A stretch of 64,000 bases of DNA from Daldinia sp. FL1419 (lineage: Eukaryota > Ascomycota > Sordariomycetes > Xylariales > Hypoxylaceae): the NCBI GenBank assembly GCA_025201765.1, contig MU623346.1, positions 372,001 to 436,000 of the forward strand, written 5' to 3'. Made by a program: the position numbers and the translations under genes. Shown here piece by piece: positions 12,501 to 25,239 of this stretch (positions are counted from its first letter, which is position 1; every line of letters starts with the position of its first letter). The notes under the pieces are model-generated. The model was not told the DNA's origin. It ran no database searches and saw only the letters and a list, made by a program, of their open reading frames with translations.

Positions 12501-12710
12501 CATACCAATAATAGCAGCAGTACTAGCACGAGCCAGAGCGGTTACAGCAGCAATCGTAACGGCGATTACGGCAGCACCGCGGCCTCGAATCAATCTGCGT
12601 ATAGTAGTCACAGGCCTAACGTGTCTAGCTATGCAGGACACAGCTACGGGTCCGGGTCAGATGATCAGAGTTTATATGAGCTGTTGAGAGCTAATAACTC
12701 CACGAACTAG
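9507..12710 (+). CDS. Zn2Cys6 binuclear-cluster protein with prion-like C-terminus
   Basis: Probable nuclear DNA-binding regulator; targets unknown. Exons are 9507-10017, 10070-10911 and 10962-12710, giving 1033 aa. The first intron (52 nt) joins DPVNA to SRPAFDCRG. The second (50 nt, TACTAAC branch) splits the zinc cluster before the third Cys. The cluster is GGCDTCRNKKIK then CTKEHPSCSVCMEAGVEC, fitting CX2CX6CX6CX2CX6C at about residues 443-470, followed by a basic PKPRRKR stretch. An unusual ~220-residue N-terminal domain precedes it (WTVRKVSRDTQGWSFTYICK, YDHTPIHKTV), then Lys/Arg-rich nuclear-localisation-like segments. After the cluster, about 550 residues are low complexity, rich in Gln, Ser, Thr, Pro, Tyr and Asn. 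The canonical fungal_trans domain is not evident. I recognise the family as conserved in Pezizomycotina but not its function. Confidence 0.9.
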
Positions 12711-13358
12711 GGTTTGTCTAATTGATGTTAACCCTCGCGTCGGTCATCGTGTTGAATGACGAAAAGTTTTCCCGGTAGACGAAGGATTCGCATCACGCTT
12801 GTACAGACCATGGAATGCATTTGATACCCCTGATAGGAAAAGGAGGTTCTTGACGTTAGCTACGGTTAAGAGCCGAGACGTTGGTATTGCTGGGATGATG
12901 AGCTATATTGTATGTTACGATGCGCTGTAGCTTTTACGTGGATAGTCGTTTTCCTGACTTAGGTGCCCTTAGAAAACCTAATGATATCAGTCTGTGCTCT
13001 GTTTTGGAGGAGTCTTGCCCGTCTTAGAATTAACTCCATGTCAGAATTTTGAAATGTCTTTCGCACGCCAAGTTTTAGACCAATGTTTCGCTGTGCGGTT
13101 TGTCAGATAGGTGATTACATTAATTTTCCCTCCTCAATTATTGTTCCTATCTCTTTCTCAAACTACCTCCACCCTGGAAAATAGGGGTATGTGCCTAGGT
13201 AGGTATATACGTACCATACCATACCATACCATACCGAATTATCCCAATAAGCAAGCCTGGCGACGTACGTACAAGCACACTCTACCTGCTCTACCCAGCT
13301 ATGTACAGCGCACCGTCTATACCGAAATGAATCATGGCAAGTATGCTGCCCGCTCGTT
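12711..13358. other. Convergent 3' intergenic region
   Basis: 648 bp between the stop codons of two converging genes. It contains a CATAC pentanucleotide repeat at about 13209-13234 next to a TAGGTAGGTA motif. No gene seen. Confidence 0.6.
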
Positions 13359-14897
13359 CTATTTTCGCTGATGAACAAGCCGTCCCCGCACCCAGACTTT
13401 CTTCACGTTTCTGTCGTCCCCGTTGAATACCCACTTCGCGACGCGGTCTTCCCATTTCTCCCAGCCGAAGATATCCACGTTTCCGGTATCTGCTCCGTCC
13501 TCCTGTTCTTGGTTTGTTTCTGTGCTATCTTCAGCGCCGTCGGGAACGAAACCTAGACCGATGAGTTGCGCGTCCCAGTCTTTGCCTACTTCGAATCCGC
13601 CAATCTTGTCTGATAACCCGACGACCTCGGCGCCGCCTCGCGTGGCTAGGTGTAGGACTTCTTCCACGCTTAGACGGACACGGTTGCGGCCATCTTCGGA
13701 AGGCGTGTTAGTGGTGGAATCCGTGCGTTTTTCTCCGTCTCGAGGAGGCATGGCAAGATGGTTCGACACGAGAGCAGCTTGGCGCGCGGCGTCGAGTATG
13801 CTGGGACTATATCCGCCGCTTACGTCGGTGCCGAGGCCCACGCCTACCCCCTTATCCAATAACCAGCGTACACGCGCCACACCGCTCGTCAGTGCGGAGT
13901 TGCTACACGGGCAATGGGATACCTTAGAGCCTCGTTGCGCTACGAGGTCCACTTCCTCCTCGCTGAAGTGAATTCCATGCGCGAGGATCGTGCGTTTTCC
14001 CAGAAGTCCGAAGCGGTCGTATACGTCTGCGTAATTTTTGCTATCGGGGAACATATCACGCACGAGCTGACACTCGTCGACGTTCTCGGCGATGTGTGTC
14101 TGGATCGGGATATTGGTTTCCCGGTGTAGGGCGCCGAGCTGTGTCATGGCGTCTACACTGCATGCAGGTGCGAAGCGGGGTGTTAGGATTGGGCTTATCA
14201 GGTCGAATGAAGCGTCGATACTCCGGATATGGTCTATGGTATCACGAGTCGCTTGTAGGGATTGAGCCGGAGACTCGTCGATGTAGTAGCTTGGACCCAT
14301 GTCTTTGTTGTCCATGCACACGCGGCCGACGAAAGCGCGCTGACCTAGGGAAAGACATAGGTCTGCAAGGAGATTTGTTGATGGCACGTGGATTGTGGCG
14401 TAGTAGGCCGCCGTTGTAGTACCGTTGGCTAGAGTTCGCCGAATGCAACGAGTATATACTCTGCGAGCCTTAGGAAGCGATCCGAGGGATGCTTCCATGG
14501 GAAAGGTATATGTGTTCAACCAGTCCAGGAGCGTAGACTTGCCGAATATGCCCACGTTGGGATACTGCGGTGCGTGGATATGTGTGTCTGCCATTGATTA
14601 ATAAAAGGACGACCCAAAGTAAAAGGGAGCTTTCATATGCTTACCAATGAAGCCAGGAAAGAAGAATTGGCCATCCTCGGCTATCGTGACGGTTACATCG
14701 TCTGTTTTCCAACCTAGTTTGGGATATATCGTCTCCTCTGCTTTCTTCTGGTCACACTTTTGTTCGACGGCGACGATCTTGCCAGACTTGTCTACACAGA
14801 CTGCGGTATCATATAGATATTCGAGTCTGCCGAGCTTGATGCTGTGTATGAATAAGCCTAGCAATAGCTGGTTCTTCAGGTCTTTTGGAGGAGCCAT
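13359..14897 (-). CDS. GUD1: Guanine deaminase
   Basis: Hydrolyses guanine to xanthine and ammonia in cytosolic purine salvage and catabolism (family knowledge). Two exons, 14645-14897 and 13359-14587, give 493 aa. The 57-nt intron is precise: removing it creates GFIDTHIHAPQYPN, the metal-binding signature of amidohydrolases with His87 and His89. Further predicted metal or catalytic residues are His249 and Glu252 in QTHIAENVDE, His288 in LAHGIHF and Asp339 in GLGTDVSGGYSPS. The C-terminal part has an extra hydrophilic segment (EDSTETNQEQEDGADTGN) compared with bacterial enzymes. It is convergent with the Zn2Cys6 gene. Identification is secure; the alternative of a generic amidohydrolase is less likely given the GTDVSGG and HIHAPQYP motifs. 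Confidence 0.94.
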
Positions 14898-17366
14898 GGT
14901 GACTTGTCCTCTTCCTCGACTTGTTCGGTATTGTCCTTCTTTCCCCTTAATAGAGCTCAGGGCCAGGTATCCAATCCTCTTCCTAATCCTCGAAAGTCCT
15001 TGCTATTTTTTATTTTTTTTTCAAATCCCGTGTTGTTGTCAGGAGTAACGTGGTGAGACGTTATAAGCCGGATAAGACTAAGCTCACTCAATGTAATCCA
15101 ATTCCTGTCAGTCCACTTTCAACCTTGCAAGCTCCGAACTTATATATATATATATAACCCAGACGAATAGTGAATTTGCACTTGATTTGCCAGCATGGAC
15201 AAATTGAATATAGCCAATTGTCGTGACACGATACAAGTGACGTAACCGAAGCTGAATAAAGGAACGTGTAATTTTTAACGGAGAATTTTTGAAAAAAAGG
15301 AGAGACGGATAGAAATAGAAAAGATCTTGTACCTTGGTGATAACAAGGGAAGCCGCTAGTGGACTTTTTTTGGAATGGGCGCGCCTGCACCTGCGTACCT
15401 AGATAAGGCACTTAGTATTCTAGATTAGGCGAGTTCCCACTGGGTGACCACTGGGTGGTCTGGTCGTTCCTGCATTCAGCCAACTCCGGAGCCTATCTGA
15501 GTTCCGCTAAGGTACCGACTTAGGGGATAACATGTGTACAAGAAGGGACAAACTAACCACGACGTAGCGACCGAAGTACACTTGTATTGACCGGTCTATA
15601 GCGCTATGGTGACGTCCGAATAGAAGTCGGTCAACGCCGGCACCCGGAACCGGTTTCCTATTGGTAACATAGGTACTATTGGCACCTAGATGTAGTTTCC
15701 CCATGCAGTTCCCCATCTAATTCCCCATAACCCCGCCGATGCATTGCGCTATTGAGCTATTGAGCTATCAATTACTATCTACATAGTCGCCGACCCTCTT
15801 CGCACCGGGTAATACTTAACCTAGATTAAAGTCAATGCATTGATTCACCTTTAGGGCGACAGATTTAAGACAAGATAAGATCGTATACCTATTTATCATG
15901 AAATGTATTATGATTTAATAATTATAACTGCAATTTGCAATTCACCAGTGAGATCTCTCTACTAATTAGGTAGGTACCTAGTCAATAGGATACTACATAT
16001 CTATATCCCATCTTGTATCTTCCCGAGTGTCGCTTTCCGCTTCTTAGACGCTGCCATTACCTCATTATAGTCCATTTACTCCAAGTCCCATTTCCCACCA
16101 ATTGTTGTCTCTCCTTGTCTACTTTCACGTACCGGCAAAGACAAAGCCGATAATAAAACCCCGAATAGACCGAGACATTTCCAAGCTTAAAACGTCGAGC
16201 TTCAGGGAAACTTAATTGTCTAACAAAATCCCCTCGCATGCCTTCAAAATAAATACGAAACATGCAAGGCGGGGGTATAGTCCACTGCTTCAAGGTGGAT
16301 AGCTGGAAACTGAAATTAGTATCCGGCTTGGCTGTATGTCTTATATGGTGTTGTACCGATCGTGGTACTTCCAGGGTCTCTGGTGTGACTAGAAGATGAC
16401 GACTAGGTTAATAGCTTATTCCAAACGACACCCGCAATGTTATGTATATTCGCTTAAGAGTTACCGTTACTCGCTTGTAGAACAACACAATGACTACAAT
16501 GATTGAACCATCGGATTGTCTTACTCGAGATCGTCCAGATAAGAGAATAAGAAAATACGTTCGAGTGAGACTAAATAGTAATTTATCAAGACATGTTGAG
16601 AAAGAAATGTTTGATCCAGTTGACAACAACCGGAACATGGTCTACTCGCGATCCTTCAAGTACTTCGTAGAGGTTATGAATTCCTTACTACGTTGACCAC
16701 TACCTACCAAAAAGACTCAACCCATCCTCGTACAGACAAGTCTCCAGCATTCGCAAGGCCAAATCCATCGCATACCGAAACGGTGTGACTGGAAATAAAC
16801 CAGTCGTAGCGCATCCTGATTGGCCAACACACGTACCGGGGGACACGACGTGGACAAAAACTACCGAGGGCCCGGCTAACTCACGCCTATTAAATCCGAA
16901 CGATATTCTGAGCAGCGGGGGACATTCTAAAAAGAAAGCAGGACAAGTTTAAGAGAATCTCATTACGTTGTCGCCAACGCGTTCCGTCCCCCGGAATCTC
17001 TCATCTCGTCTTACGTACGCAACCTCCCGCTACCTAATCTTGTTCTCTCCCACCCGGACCTAGCCCTGGCCTTGGCTAAGAGAGCGAGAACGCGCTGATC
17101 GACGTACCCAAGCCAAGTTCCTGGGACGACCAAAAAAAAAACAACAACAGCAGATTCGCAAACACCCACCCAGCCACCCACTGTAACCCTCGAGCCCTGA
17201 AGCGCGTGTAACGCCGGGTTTCCCGTCTGAGCAAGTCTTTACCTTTTTGTTCGACCGTAATTTATATATTTATATATTTTACGTATACATACCTATATAC
17301 CTATATATATATATATATATATATATACCCAAAATCCTTCTTTCTCACCCACACAGCCCGCCCACA
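14898..17366. other. Intergenic region, divergent promoters of GUD1 and SGNH gene
   Basis: About 2.5 kb with no supported gene. Both flanking genes point outward. A poly-T stretch near 15005-15022, a short TA repeat near 15142-15157, a TAGGTAGGTACCTAG motif near 15966, and a TA dinucleotide repeat (about 17302-17328) just before the SGNH gene are visible. Short frames at 15088-15411, 16057-16293 and 16408-16696 show no domain features. Confidence 0.5.
17302..17328. repeat. TA dinucleotide microsatellite
   Basis: About 13 TA units lie 39 bp upstream of the SGNH start codon, inside its probable 5' leader or core promoter. Reading upstream through it gives an artefactual Tyr/Ile-rich N-terminal extension, which is why the ATG at 17367 was chosen. 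Confidence 0.85.
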
Positions 17367-18179
17367 ATGCCCCTCCACATAGCCAGCCTAGGCTCGTCTT
17401 TCGCCGCGGGGCCCAGCATCCCGCCGTGCGTGGACGAGGCGGCCGGGCGCTCGGGGGCCAATTTCGCGTGTCTGCTGGCGAAGCGCATCGACGCCAAACT
17501 TACCGATTTAGCCGTTTCCGGGGCTGTCCTACTCAACATCACGAGGGAGCCCCAGGATCGCGGGGGGTGCGTATTCCCCCCGCAGATCGAGGGGTTGCCG
17601 GCCGATGCGGATGTCGTGCTTGTGCTGGGCGGGGGCAACGATATCGGGTACATCGGGGGCTTGTTCGAGGACACGCTGAGCACGTCGTGGTTGGGGACGT
17701 TTATGATGAAGGTGCGCGGGATAGGGGGTGCGCCTGTGGCGACTACTGTACTGGGTGTGGAGGGGTTGGCTGCTAGGTATGGAGGGGTATTAGACGCGAT
17801 TCACGAGAAGGCGCCTAACGCCAAGGTCCTGGTAGTCGAGTACCTAACGATGCTGGGGACGCACACGCGGCCGGGCACGGACGTCCCGTTCGGCGAGGAG
17901 CGGGTGGCGCATCACCGATCCGTATGCGAGACATTGCTCGAAGCCACGGCGAAGTCGGTTGAAGGCCGAGAGGAGTGGGCCGAGGTGGTCTCGATAGGCG
18001 CACCGAGCGAGGACCACGCCATCGGGGCGCCAGAACCATGGGTCTCTGGATTCACGTGGAAGCTGTTCTATTCGGGTGGCGCGTACCATCCGCGAGCCGA
18101 GGGTATGAAGGCCGTTGCTGACATATTATATAAGAAGCTTGTCGACTTGGGAATAGTACCTGATGACGGAGAACTATGA
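17367..18179 (+). CDS. SGNH/GDSL-type hydrolase
   Basis: Probable esterase or lipase of the SGNH fold; substrate unknown. Single exon, 270 aa, from the ATG at 17367. The nucleophile block I is ASLGSSFAAG (predicted Ser11, with Ser replacing the Asp of GDS). Oxyanion block III is LGGGNDIGYIGG (Asn91). Block V is YHPRAEG (His241). No signal peptide or membrane anchor is seen, so it is probably intracellular. GC content is clearly higher than in neighbouring genes, with many CG-rich codons and G-runs, and it is intronless. That could mean strong codon bias or a different origin. It is convergent with FAS1. The SGNH call is strong; any narrower function would be a guess. Confidence 0.85.
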   Translation: MPLHIASLGSSFAAGPSIPPCVDEAAGRSGANFACLLAKRIDAKLTDLAVSGAVLLNITREPQDRGGCVFPPQIEGLPADADVVLVLGGGNDIGYIGGLFEDTLSTSWLGTFMMKVRGIGGAPVATTVLGVEGLAARYGGVLDAIHEKAPNAKVLVVEYLTMLGTHTRPGTDVPFGEERVAHHRSVCETLLEATAKSVEGREEWAEVVSIGAPSEDHAIGAPEPWVSGFTWKLFYSGGAYHPRAEGMKAVADILYKKLVDLGIVPDDGEL

Positions 18180-18889
18180 AACTATGGCTCAAAGGGTAAA
18201 AGTAGGTCCGAATGGCTCGGTTTTGCTGCGTGGAACAGCTAGGTCACAGCAGATTGCACTATCACGGGTGTTCAGGGACGAGAGATCCCAGTGATTCGAT
18301 ATAGTATAGCGTTTATTTGATCTATCACTTAACATGGGAGTGGGCTTTCCACCGAGCATATGGTCCAGGTAGAGTTGGACCTTGGACGTTTGCAAAAGTT
18401 CAAAGTGACATTGGGTAACTACACCTACGTGAATGGTGCCCATGCTCCTATATATGGAATCGATGGGATCTACGAGGTATACCTACCTACATAAGCGGGT
18501 TTATATTAGTTTTTTATTTTCTCTAACTATGAAAGTTCTTTAACATAGGTTAGGTAGTTTAGTATCTTAGGTTAGGCCTCCTAAGGTGCATAATTCGTGC
18601 ATGTAAAGTTCACCTTATTTTGTTACAACCTCACTGGTAGGGTATCTGTATCTCCGCACAATATTCAACAAGGGTCAATTCATGCTTATGAAAATTATTG
18701 TATAATTCATTGCTTGGATAATTGCCTAGGTACATCCCAAGCCTATCTATTATGGACAGACCCAACACCAGAATTTTCCGCCCGAACGTCGTAAATATAG
18801 TAGCACAGAACTCATGAATACAAGCCTAAAACACCGCCAATACGATACTATTCTCTAATACCGCTGTGTCCCCTCAGACCACCCGGATT
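18180..18889. other. Convergent 3' intergenic region SGNH / FAS1
   Basis: 710 bp between two stop codons. It contains TACCTACCTAC and TAGGTTAGGTAG-type motifs at about 18478-18580. No gene or structured RNA seen. Confidence 0.55.
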
Positions 18890-21800
18890 TCAGTAACCGT
18901 TCACCTGCGAAGGCGGCGAATTTATACCATTAACGCCGTTAGCGTCTCCTTGGTAGCTATCCCAATCCTGCAAGATCTGCGCGATCTTGGGCGATCCTGT
19001 GAGATCATAAACATTTTGGAAATATTCTTTCGTAAGTTCGAAAGGCCGAGCGGTTACGTTAGGAATGTATTTTCCAACCAGCTTGGCGGGGTCGATTGAG
19101 GTCTTATTGATCTTCTTGAGGAGTATGTTTCGGAAAGGCTTGACACCCGACCGCAAGAAGGTTGAATGGAATGGTACGTCAATTCCCTTCAGTGGAATAG
19201 TAGCGAATCCTCTCTCAAGTTCCAACGGTGTGGGCTTCTCTAGTGTCTTTTGAGCACAACCCTTGATTATATCGACGAGGTGTGCCTTTACTTCCTCAAT
19301 GCTTAAATCTTGGCGAAGCTGGTTGATATCCACTTTCTGTGATTTCAAGAAATTCAGGACACCAGTGAGGGTATCTAGAGCGCGTAGATCACCAGCACAG
19401 ACATACTGCATATTAGCAATGTTGTAGTTGACGATTTCCAATAGCCAACCCGTCTCCTCAGCGATATTGCTAACCACGTATCGAAGAGCGCCTTCGCTAA
19501 AAGTCTTGGAGATTCGGCTAGGGTTGACAGCACACATGGAATAATTCGATCGTCCTTGAGCGTCACGCTCCACGGCAACTTGCATAGTCAATCCACGGTA
19601 GAATACAACTGAGACTAGGGACTCGATGGGGAGAACATCTGCCAAGGCGGCAAGGGCAGAGTATTCACCCAATGAGTGGCCAGCAAAGGTACTGTCTCGT
19701 GGCACGAGACCCTTGGCATTCATGTCTTCGAAGCTGGCCTTTTCCATGAGGGTAAGAGCTGGCTGTGTGAATTGGGTTGCTGATAGAAGACCTGTAGGCG
19801 ACCGGTACGTGTACGACGTCGTCTTCTCATTGATATCTTTGAATATGCGTTCGGATTTGACGGAACCATCCGCAGCAATAGTCTCGAAGTTCATTTGCAT
19901 GTAATTTTCGCGTATGGCTTTTCCCCGAGGACCACCAAAATGAATAGTCAACTCCTTCGGGTTATTCTTAACAATATTCAGGATCGAGAAGCCTATGCTG
20001 TGTTAGCAGGAATTATATCTCTATATAGATATATATTCAACTTACCATATGTATCTAAGAGATACTTATCGGCCCTATCCCAGACTTCTTTAGCAACAGG
20101 GCTGGAGTTGTACAAGTCCATACCCATGCCTTGTTCCTGAGAACCCTGACCAGTGAAAACATACGCCGTTACCGGCTGCTCTACTTCCGCTTCTCCAAGC
20201 AGTACCTTCTCTTCAGTCTCCTCATTACTTGCTTCAACTTTGATAATCTTGCGACCACCGATCATGCCGACATGCTCAAGCTTGACCTGGATATCGTCGT
20301 TAGGTAGCACCATGCCGACGAGAGAAGCGTGGAAACTGCGAACGCGGCCAATGTTGTTCTCGGCTGCCCAAGTCTCTACCAGACTTCGCACTGCGGCACT
20401 CGAGTACATGCCGTGGGTAATGGTGCCGGGAAGGTTGGCATAGCTAGAAAAGACACGAGAAACGTGAATAGGGTTGTAGTCACCAGATACCTTCGCATAC
20501 GTCTCGTTCGAGGCCGGTGCCTTTAGTTGTAGGGGTGCTCTACCGCTAAGGGGAATGGGGTTTTCAAAGTTGATTGGCTGTTCGATAGAAGAACCGTGTC
20601 GTTCGAGGTAATCGACGACTGGGTTACCATGGGATAGGCCGGCCTCGTAGTCAACGCTTGCCACTTGTATGATCTCCTTGGTGGGAAGCTCTAGTAATAC
20701 TTGGCCACGAGTCTCGACACTGCTGTAGACGGTCTTGTTCTTGAATTTGTAAAAGCTCTGTAGGCGGAATGTTAATGTTTGGCCAAGTAGTTCAATATCG
20801 TTGCTGTCGAATTGAATCCAGTCCTTGGACTTCAGAACCGCAACATCCTTCGAGGTGCCAAGATGGACTTGCATTGGCGTTTCCATCTTGCGCTGGAACG
20901 TGTTTTCATAGTCGGTATACACGCCGCGATAAAGGAACTGCGATGTGACCTCCATAACAGCCTTGCCTTCTCTGTAGATAGTACCACATACTTCCACCAT
21001 TTTACCAGAATCTTCATTGATCACGGCATTGATTTGAGCTGTCGTCTTAACCTCGTCGCCCTTCTTCAAGGGATCGGCACCTGGCATCATACGGAAACCG
21101 TTGGAAAGATGCACCAACTTTAGAAGGTCGCCATCAATCTTTCGGGGGAATATAGGCCTTGTGATGGCCTTCCATCCAACGACGATAGCGAAGTCCATAG
21201 GAGCAAACATAACCTTACCAGGGCGATCAACGAAAGCTTCGCCAGTATTGCCGACTGCGTGAACGAAGTCGTTGATGTCCTCCTTAGTAATGGTGGTGCG
21301 TCCTCCATCGAATTTGCTAGTGACGGGAACATCCAGATCAAGAGTCTCATCTCCAAACCAAGCACGCCAGTAGAATTCTTTAATGCGGTCGTTTCGGCCT
21401 TCCATGACTTCGTGAATTGGTGCATATCCGGCTTCAGGGTGGTAGGTAAATCGGAGTGGCAGAGATACAGGTTTGCCGAGAGCGGTTGTATCCTTAACCA
21501 TGCTGACGACAATCTCGCTCTTACCATCCAACTTAACTTCAATCACATCGACGTAATGGTCGTGTCGTGGTTGTTCTCGAACGATAATGGATGTTTTAGC
21601 GGGGTCATTCGGATATAGGATCTCGACAAAAAGGCCGCGGACTGGGGCGAAAATCCTCTTCATCGGATTTGTCTGGTACTTATGACCTTGCACCAACACT
21701 TCTGAGGTGAATAGGGCGTGGCGCCAGTTGCGGTTTGGCCCCGCTAATAGAGCAAGCCAACTGTCAACGGAAGGCAAAGCAACCGCAGGCGACGATGACA

Positions 21801-24800
21801 GACGATATGTGTTCTTGTGTTGATCATATGACACAGTAAGGCCTTCGATATCCAATGGTACCTCAGTATCGATGAGCTTACCACCGAAATACTCTATGAC
21901 CGGAATAGATTCGGGTTTGTTAGCGTATATATCTCGAGTCAGGTTCGAGATATGGGCGTTGTGGATTCCGTCTAGGATGTCCTTAATAGGCTCGTCGATC
22001 ACAGTTGAGTATTTAACGGCAGTGGGGCCTTGCAGAATACAAGTGCGCCCAACGTCTTGGTCAATGACCGCCGCAAGGTCTTCTGATTGCCAGAGCGAAT
22101 CTTTCTTGAAGTAGAACTCGAAGTTCTCATCGAGAGACGGAACAAAAGTCACGGGCTTCTGGCCACGGCGCTGGCATAGAAGTAAGAAGTGCTGAACATC
22201 CTGTGCATTGATGATTTGAGTTTCAGCTTCGGGATAGTACGAAAGAATCCTCTCGACAGCGGAAAATGGTTCGTTAAGTTCCGAGTAGGCTTGCAAGTGG
22301 GAAGGCTGCCCAGTACCATGGGTGAATCTTTCCTCAACACGATGAATGAAATCACCCGTGAGTTTGGCGAATGAAGGATCAATCCACCGTGACTCATGCT
22401 TGACGTAGAGAAGATCTACCATCCGACGCACAACTTCACCATAAGTCATATCTTCAAGGTCAACAGTCTGACCAGCCTTGTTTCGGCCAAACCACACCTT
22501 TTGGAAGTCATCGTTCAACTTCTTGATGATGTAGTCTCTGTTCTTCTTTAGCTCAGCAACACGCTTTTCTTTTGGCAAGCTGAAAATCTTGTTGTCCATC
22601 TCTGCCCAGAATTTGACACCCCTGGTTGCAAGCTTGTGAATGGGTTCACCCATCTCCGACCGGACAGTGATGACACCACCGGCCGGCCCCTTGTAAGTCT
22701 TCTCCCATTCATCATCGTCAAGACCCTCAGCGTCAATGATAGCTTGCTTAGCATCCCTGCTAGTATGCGCTTCCTTAGCAACCATCATACGACTACCAAA
22801 GAGGCAGCCGTCAAAAGGCATTGGTGGGTAGCCATATTTCTTAGACCATTCACCCGTGAGGTATGGATATGTATCTTCGGCTCCACCGAATCCACTACCA
22901 GCAACGAGAATTATGTTGTCCGACCGTCGAATACGAGGGTACATTTGTAGGATGGGCTGGTGGAAGTCTTCGAACGAATGATGACCTCCTCCTCGGCCAC
23001 CAGTCCATTGTAGGATGACGGGGAAGGTCGGGTTTGCTTTAGCGATATTGATAACGGCTTGGATAGCTTCAATAGAGCCTGGTTTGAAGGCAATGTGTTT
23101 GAGTCCAAGAGTTTCTATGTACTCTTGGGCAACTTCAATCGAGGGGACACCTGCACCGATAGTCAAACCTTCAATGGGAACACCCTCGGAGCGGAGTCGG
23201 CCAATTAGGGGGATTTGCCAGCCCATAGCACGGGGGTTGACGTAGATTAGGTTGATCGTAACTCCTCGTCCTGCCGGAATCGCCTTTTCGATCTTAGATA
23301 GGGCCTCAGTCATGGTTTTACCGTTATAGTAACCACCACCAGCCAGTTCGATATGATAACCAGCGTTCATGGTTGCTGCAACGAAATCCCACGGGACAGT
23401 GGCTGGTGTCATACCCGCTACCATAATAGGAGGCACACCCAATAACCTACTCATCTTCGTGTCGACATATGTGTGGCCACTTGACGTCTTGACTAACCTA
23501 GGACCATATTCTTTGACCCAGTCGTTGGCATACACCACGGCATGTTCCTCATCGCGATCGAAGAGTTCTGACTTATACCCAACTTCTTGTGCCGCACCAT
23601 CGATAGTACCAGCTAGGATTACGCGCACGCCGGTTCCTTCTTTGTTGCGGCTTGTTAAGATACCAAGACCTGAAATACCTCCAGGACCGAAATCTAATAC
23701 GTGGGTTGCTCCAGGGAAGACAGTTGCCTTCTCCCAATTGACGGGGTCCCGTGTAATCATACGTATTAAAGAGGGGACAATATCTCCCTTGACTTCATCC
23801 CGTAGATCAGCACCGGTACAGGTGTTGTAGACGGCAATTCCTAAAGACGCAGAATCGATTTTGATATCTTTAAGATCCTCGTCGATTAGTTTTGTTGCGT
23901 CCGCGAGGTATTTGCTGTGGAAAGGTGCAGTGATGGGCAAAAAACGGTTCACGAATCGAACCTTTCGCTCCGTGTGGGGAATTCTAGTTTGATCGAGGCC
24001 TGTTGGTGCTTTAACCTTACGCAACTGAAGATTTAGACCGTAAAGCGAAATCGGTGGGCCAGTGACAACCATATTTCTGGGGCTGTTCACAAGAGAGATT
24101 GCGATATGACGATCTTCGGGTAGATACTGGTTCGTGGCATCAATATGCTTCTGGACTTCGCTTTGTGGTAAGTCCCGGATACTTAACATAGGAGTTGGGT
24201 CTCCTTCGCCATTGTCAATCGAGTCCTGTAGCATAGCAGGAGTCAGGGAAGTCTTGGGGAAAACCTGCTGGCTACGTGCACCAATCCAGAAGAGAATCGT
24301 AAGGGCATCTCTCGCTAGCTTCTCGTACGACTCCCACGAATCTGCCGCCGCGGTAGCTGCCGCGACAATAACACCTTGAGAATGACCGGTCGCACCGCGA
24401 ATGCGATCCCGCAGGATTCCGGGGTGTACACCAAGCCCCTTTCCGAGGACTTGATAATGGCATAACTGTACCAATCCGATCAACGGCAAGCTCACGGGAG
24501 CAGAAATGAGATACTGGGGATCAGGGGTTGCGTCCGGGTTACGTAGCCATTCCATGACATCGAGTCCCTTCGCATACAACTTTTCTGCCCTTGGGTCTAG
24601 GGCAAGAGTGTGAAGCAGGTCGGCCGACGCGGCGACAAGCTCCCCGACGAAAGAGGGGTACGTCTCATATACTTCACGCAGCTCGTCAAAGTATTCAATG
24701 ATATTTCCTTGACCACCAAATATGCTGTAGATACCGGCACTTCCCTCATCCGCGGCTCTGAGCAGGGCAGATTCGTGTGGTCTGATAGCACGATTTGCTA

Positions 24801-25239
24801 CTGAACGAGCTGCGTAGTAACATCGAACAACGGTAATCTGCTTCGCAAGAATACCTGGGAGGTTCTTCGCTAAGGTGTGGACGTCATTTCCACGAAGGAA
24901 CATTCGCTCGAACTCGTTAAGAACGAGTTTTAAGACTTCCTCGTATGAACCTTGGGCGTCATCTTCCCCCTCGTCTACCTCATGCGCTACGAATCCCATG
25001 TATCTCGCAACGAGTTCTGCTACGGAAGATGGCTCATCGTCTAGAGCTAACTCGTCGGTAGGCGCTGGGAGGCCGGCTGTGAACCGGTCTTTAAGTTGGG
25101 ATGCATGGAAATGGACACCGGTTGGTACGAGGAACGAAGCCTCGAGGGATCCATGCGCAATGGTGAGGGGTCGTAGGGATGAGTTTGATCTGGGAGTAGA
25201 TACGCCCGTTTGAGGGCCTGTGCCCGCGGTCCCGTACAT
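18890..25239 (-). CDS. FAS1: Fatty acid synthase subunit beta
   Basis: Beta chain of the cytosolic alpha6-beta6 fungal fatty acid synthase. Exons are 20046-25239 and 18890-19992 with one 53-nt intron, giving 2098 aa, the usual length. Domains in order: acetyltransferase with GHSQGV (Ser287); enoyl reductase with PIMVAGMTPATV near residue 605 and GGHHSFEDFHQP; dehydratase hot-dog region with DYNPIHVSRVFSSYANLPGT and ITHGMYSSAAVR near 1590; and malonyl/palmitoyl transferase opening with FTGQGSQEQGMGMDLY, nucleophile in AGHSLGEYSA (Ser1838). The intron lies in the transferase domain, within DTYGFSILN. All active-site motifs are intact. It is head to head with FAS2, so the intervening 3.2 kb probably coordinates the two. 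No nearby polyketide or peptide synthetase, so this is almost certainly the primary-metabolism enzyme. Confidence 0.97.

Noticed and set aside
17247..17366. Upstream extension of the SGNH hydrolase reading frame (extra 40 residues)
   Set aside because: It is a translation of the TA microsatellite (Tyr/Ile runs). Block I of the enzyme lies seven residues after the ATG at 17367, as expected for an unextended protein.
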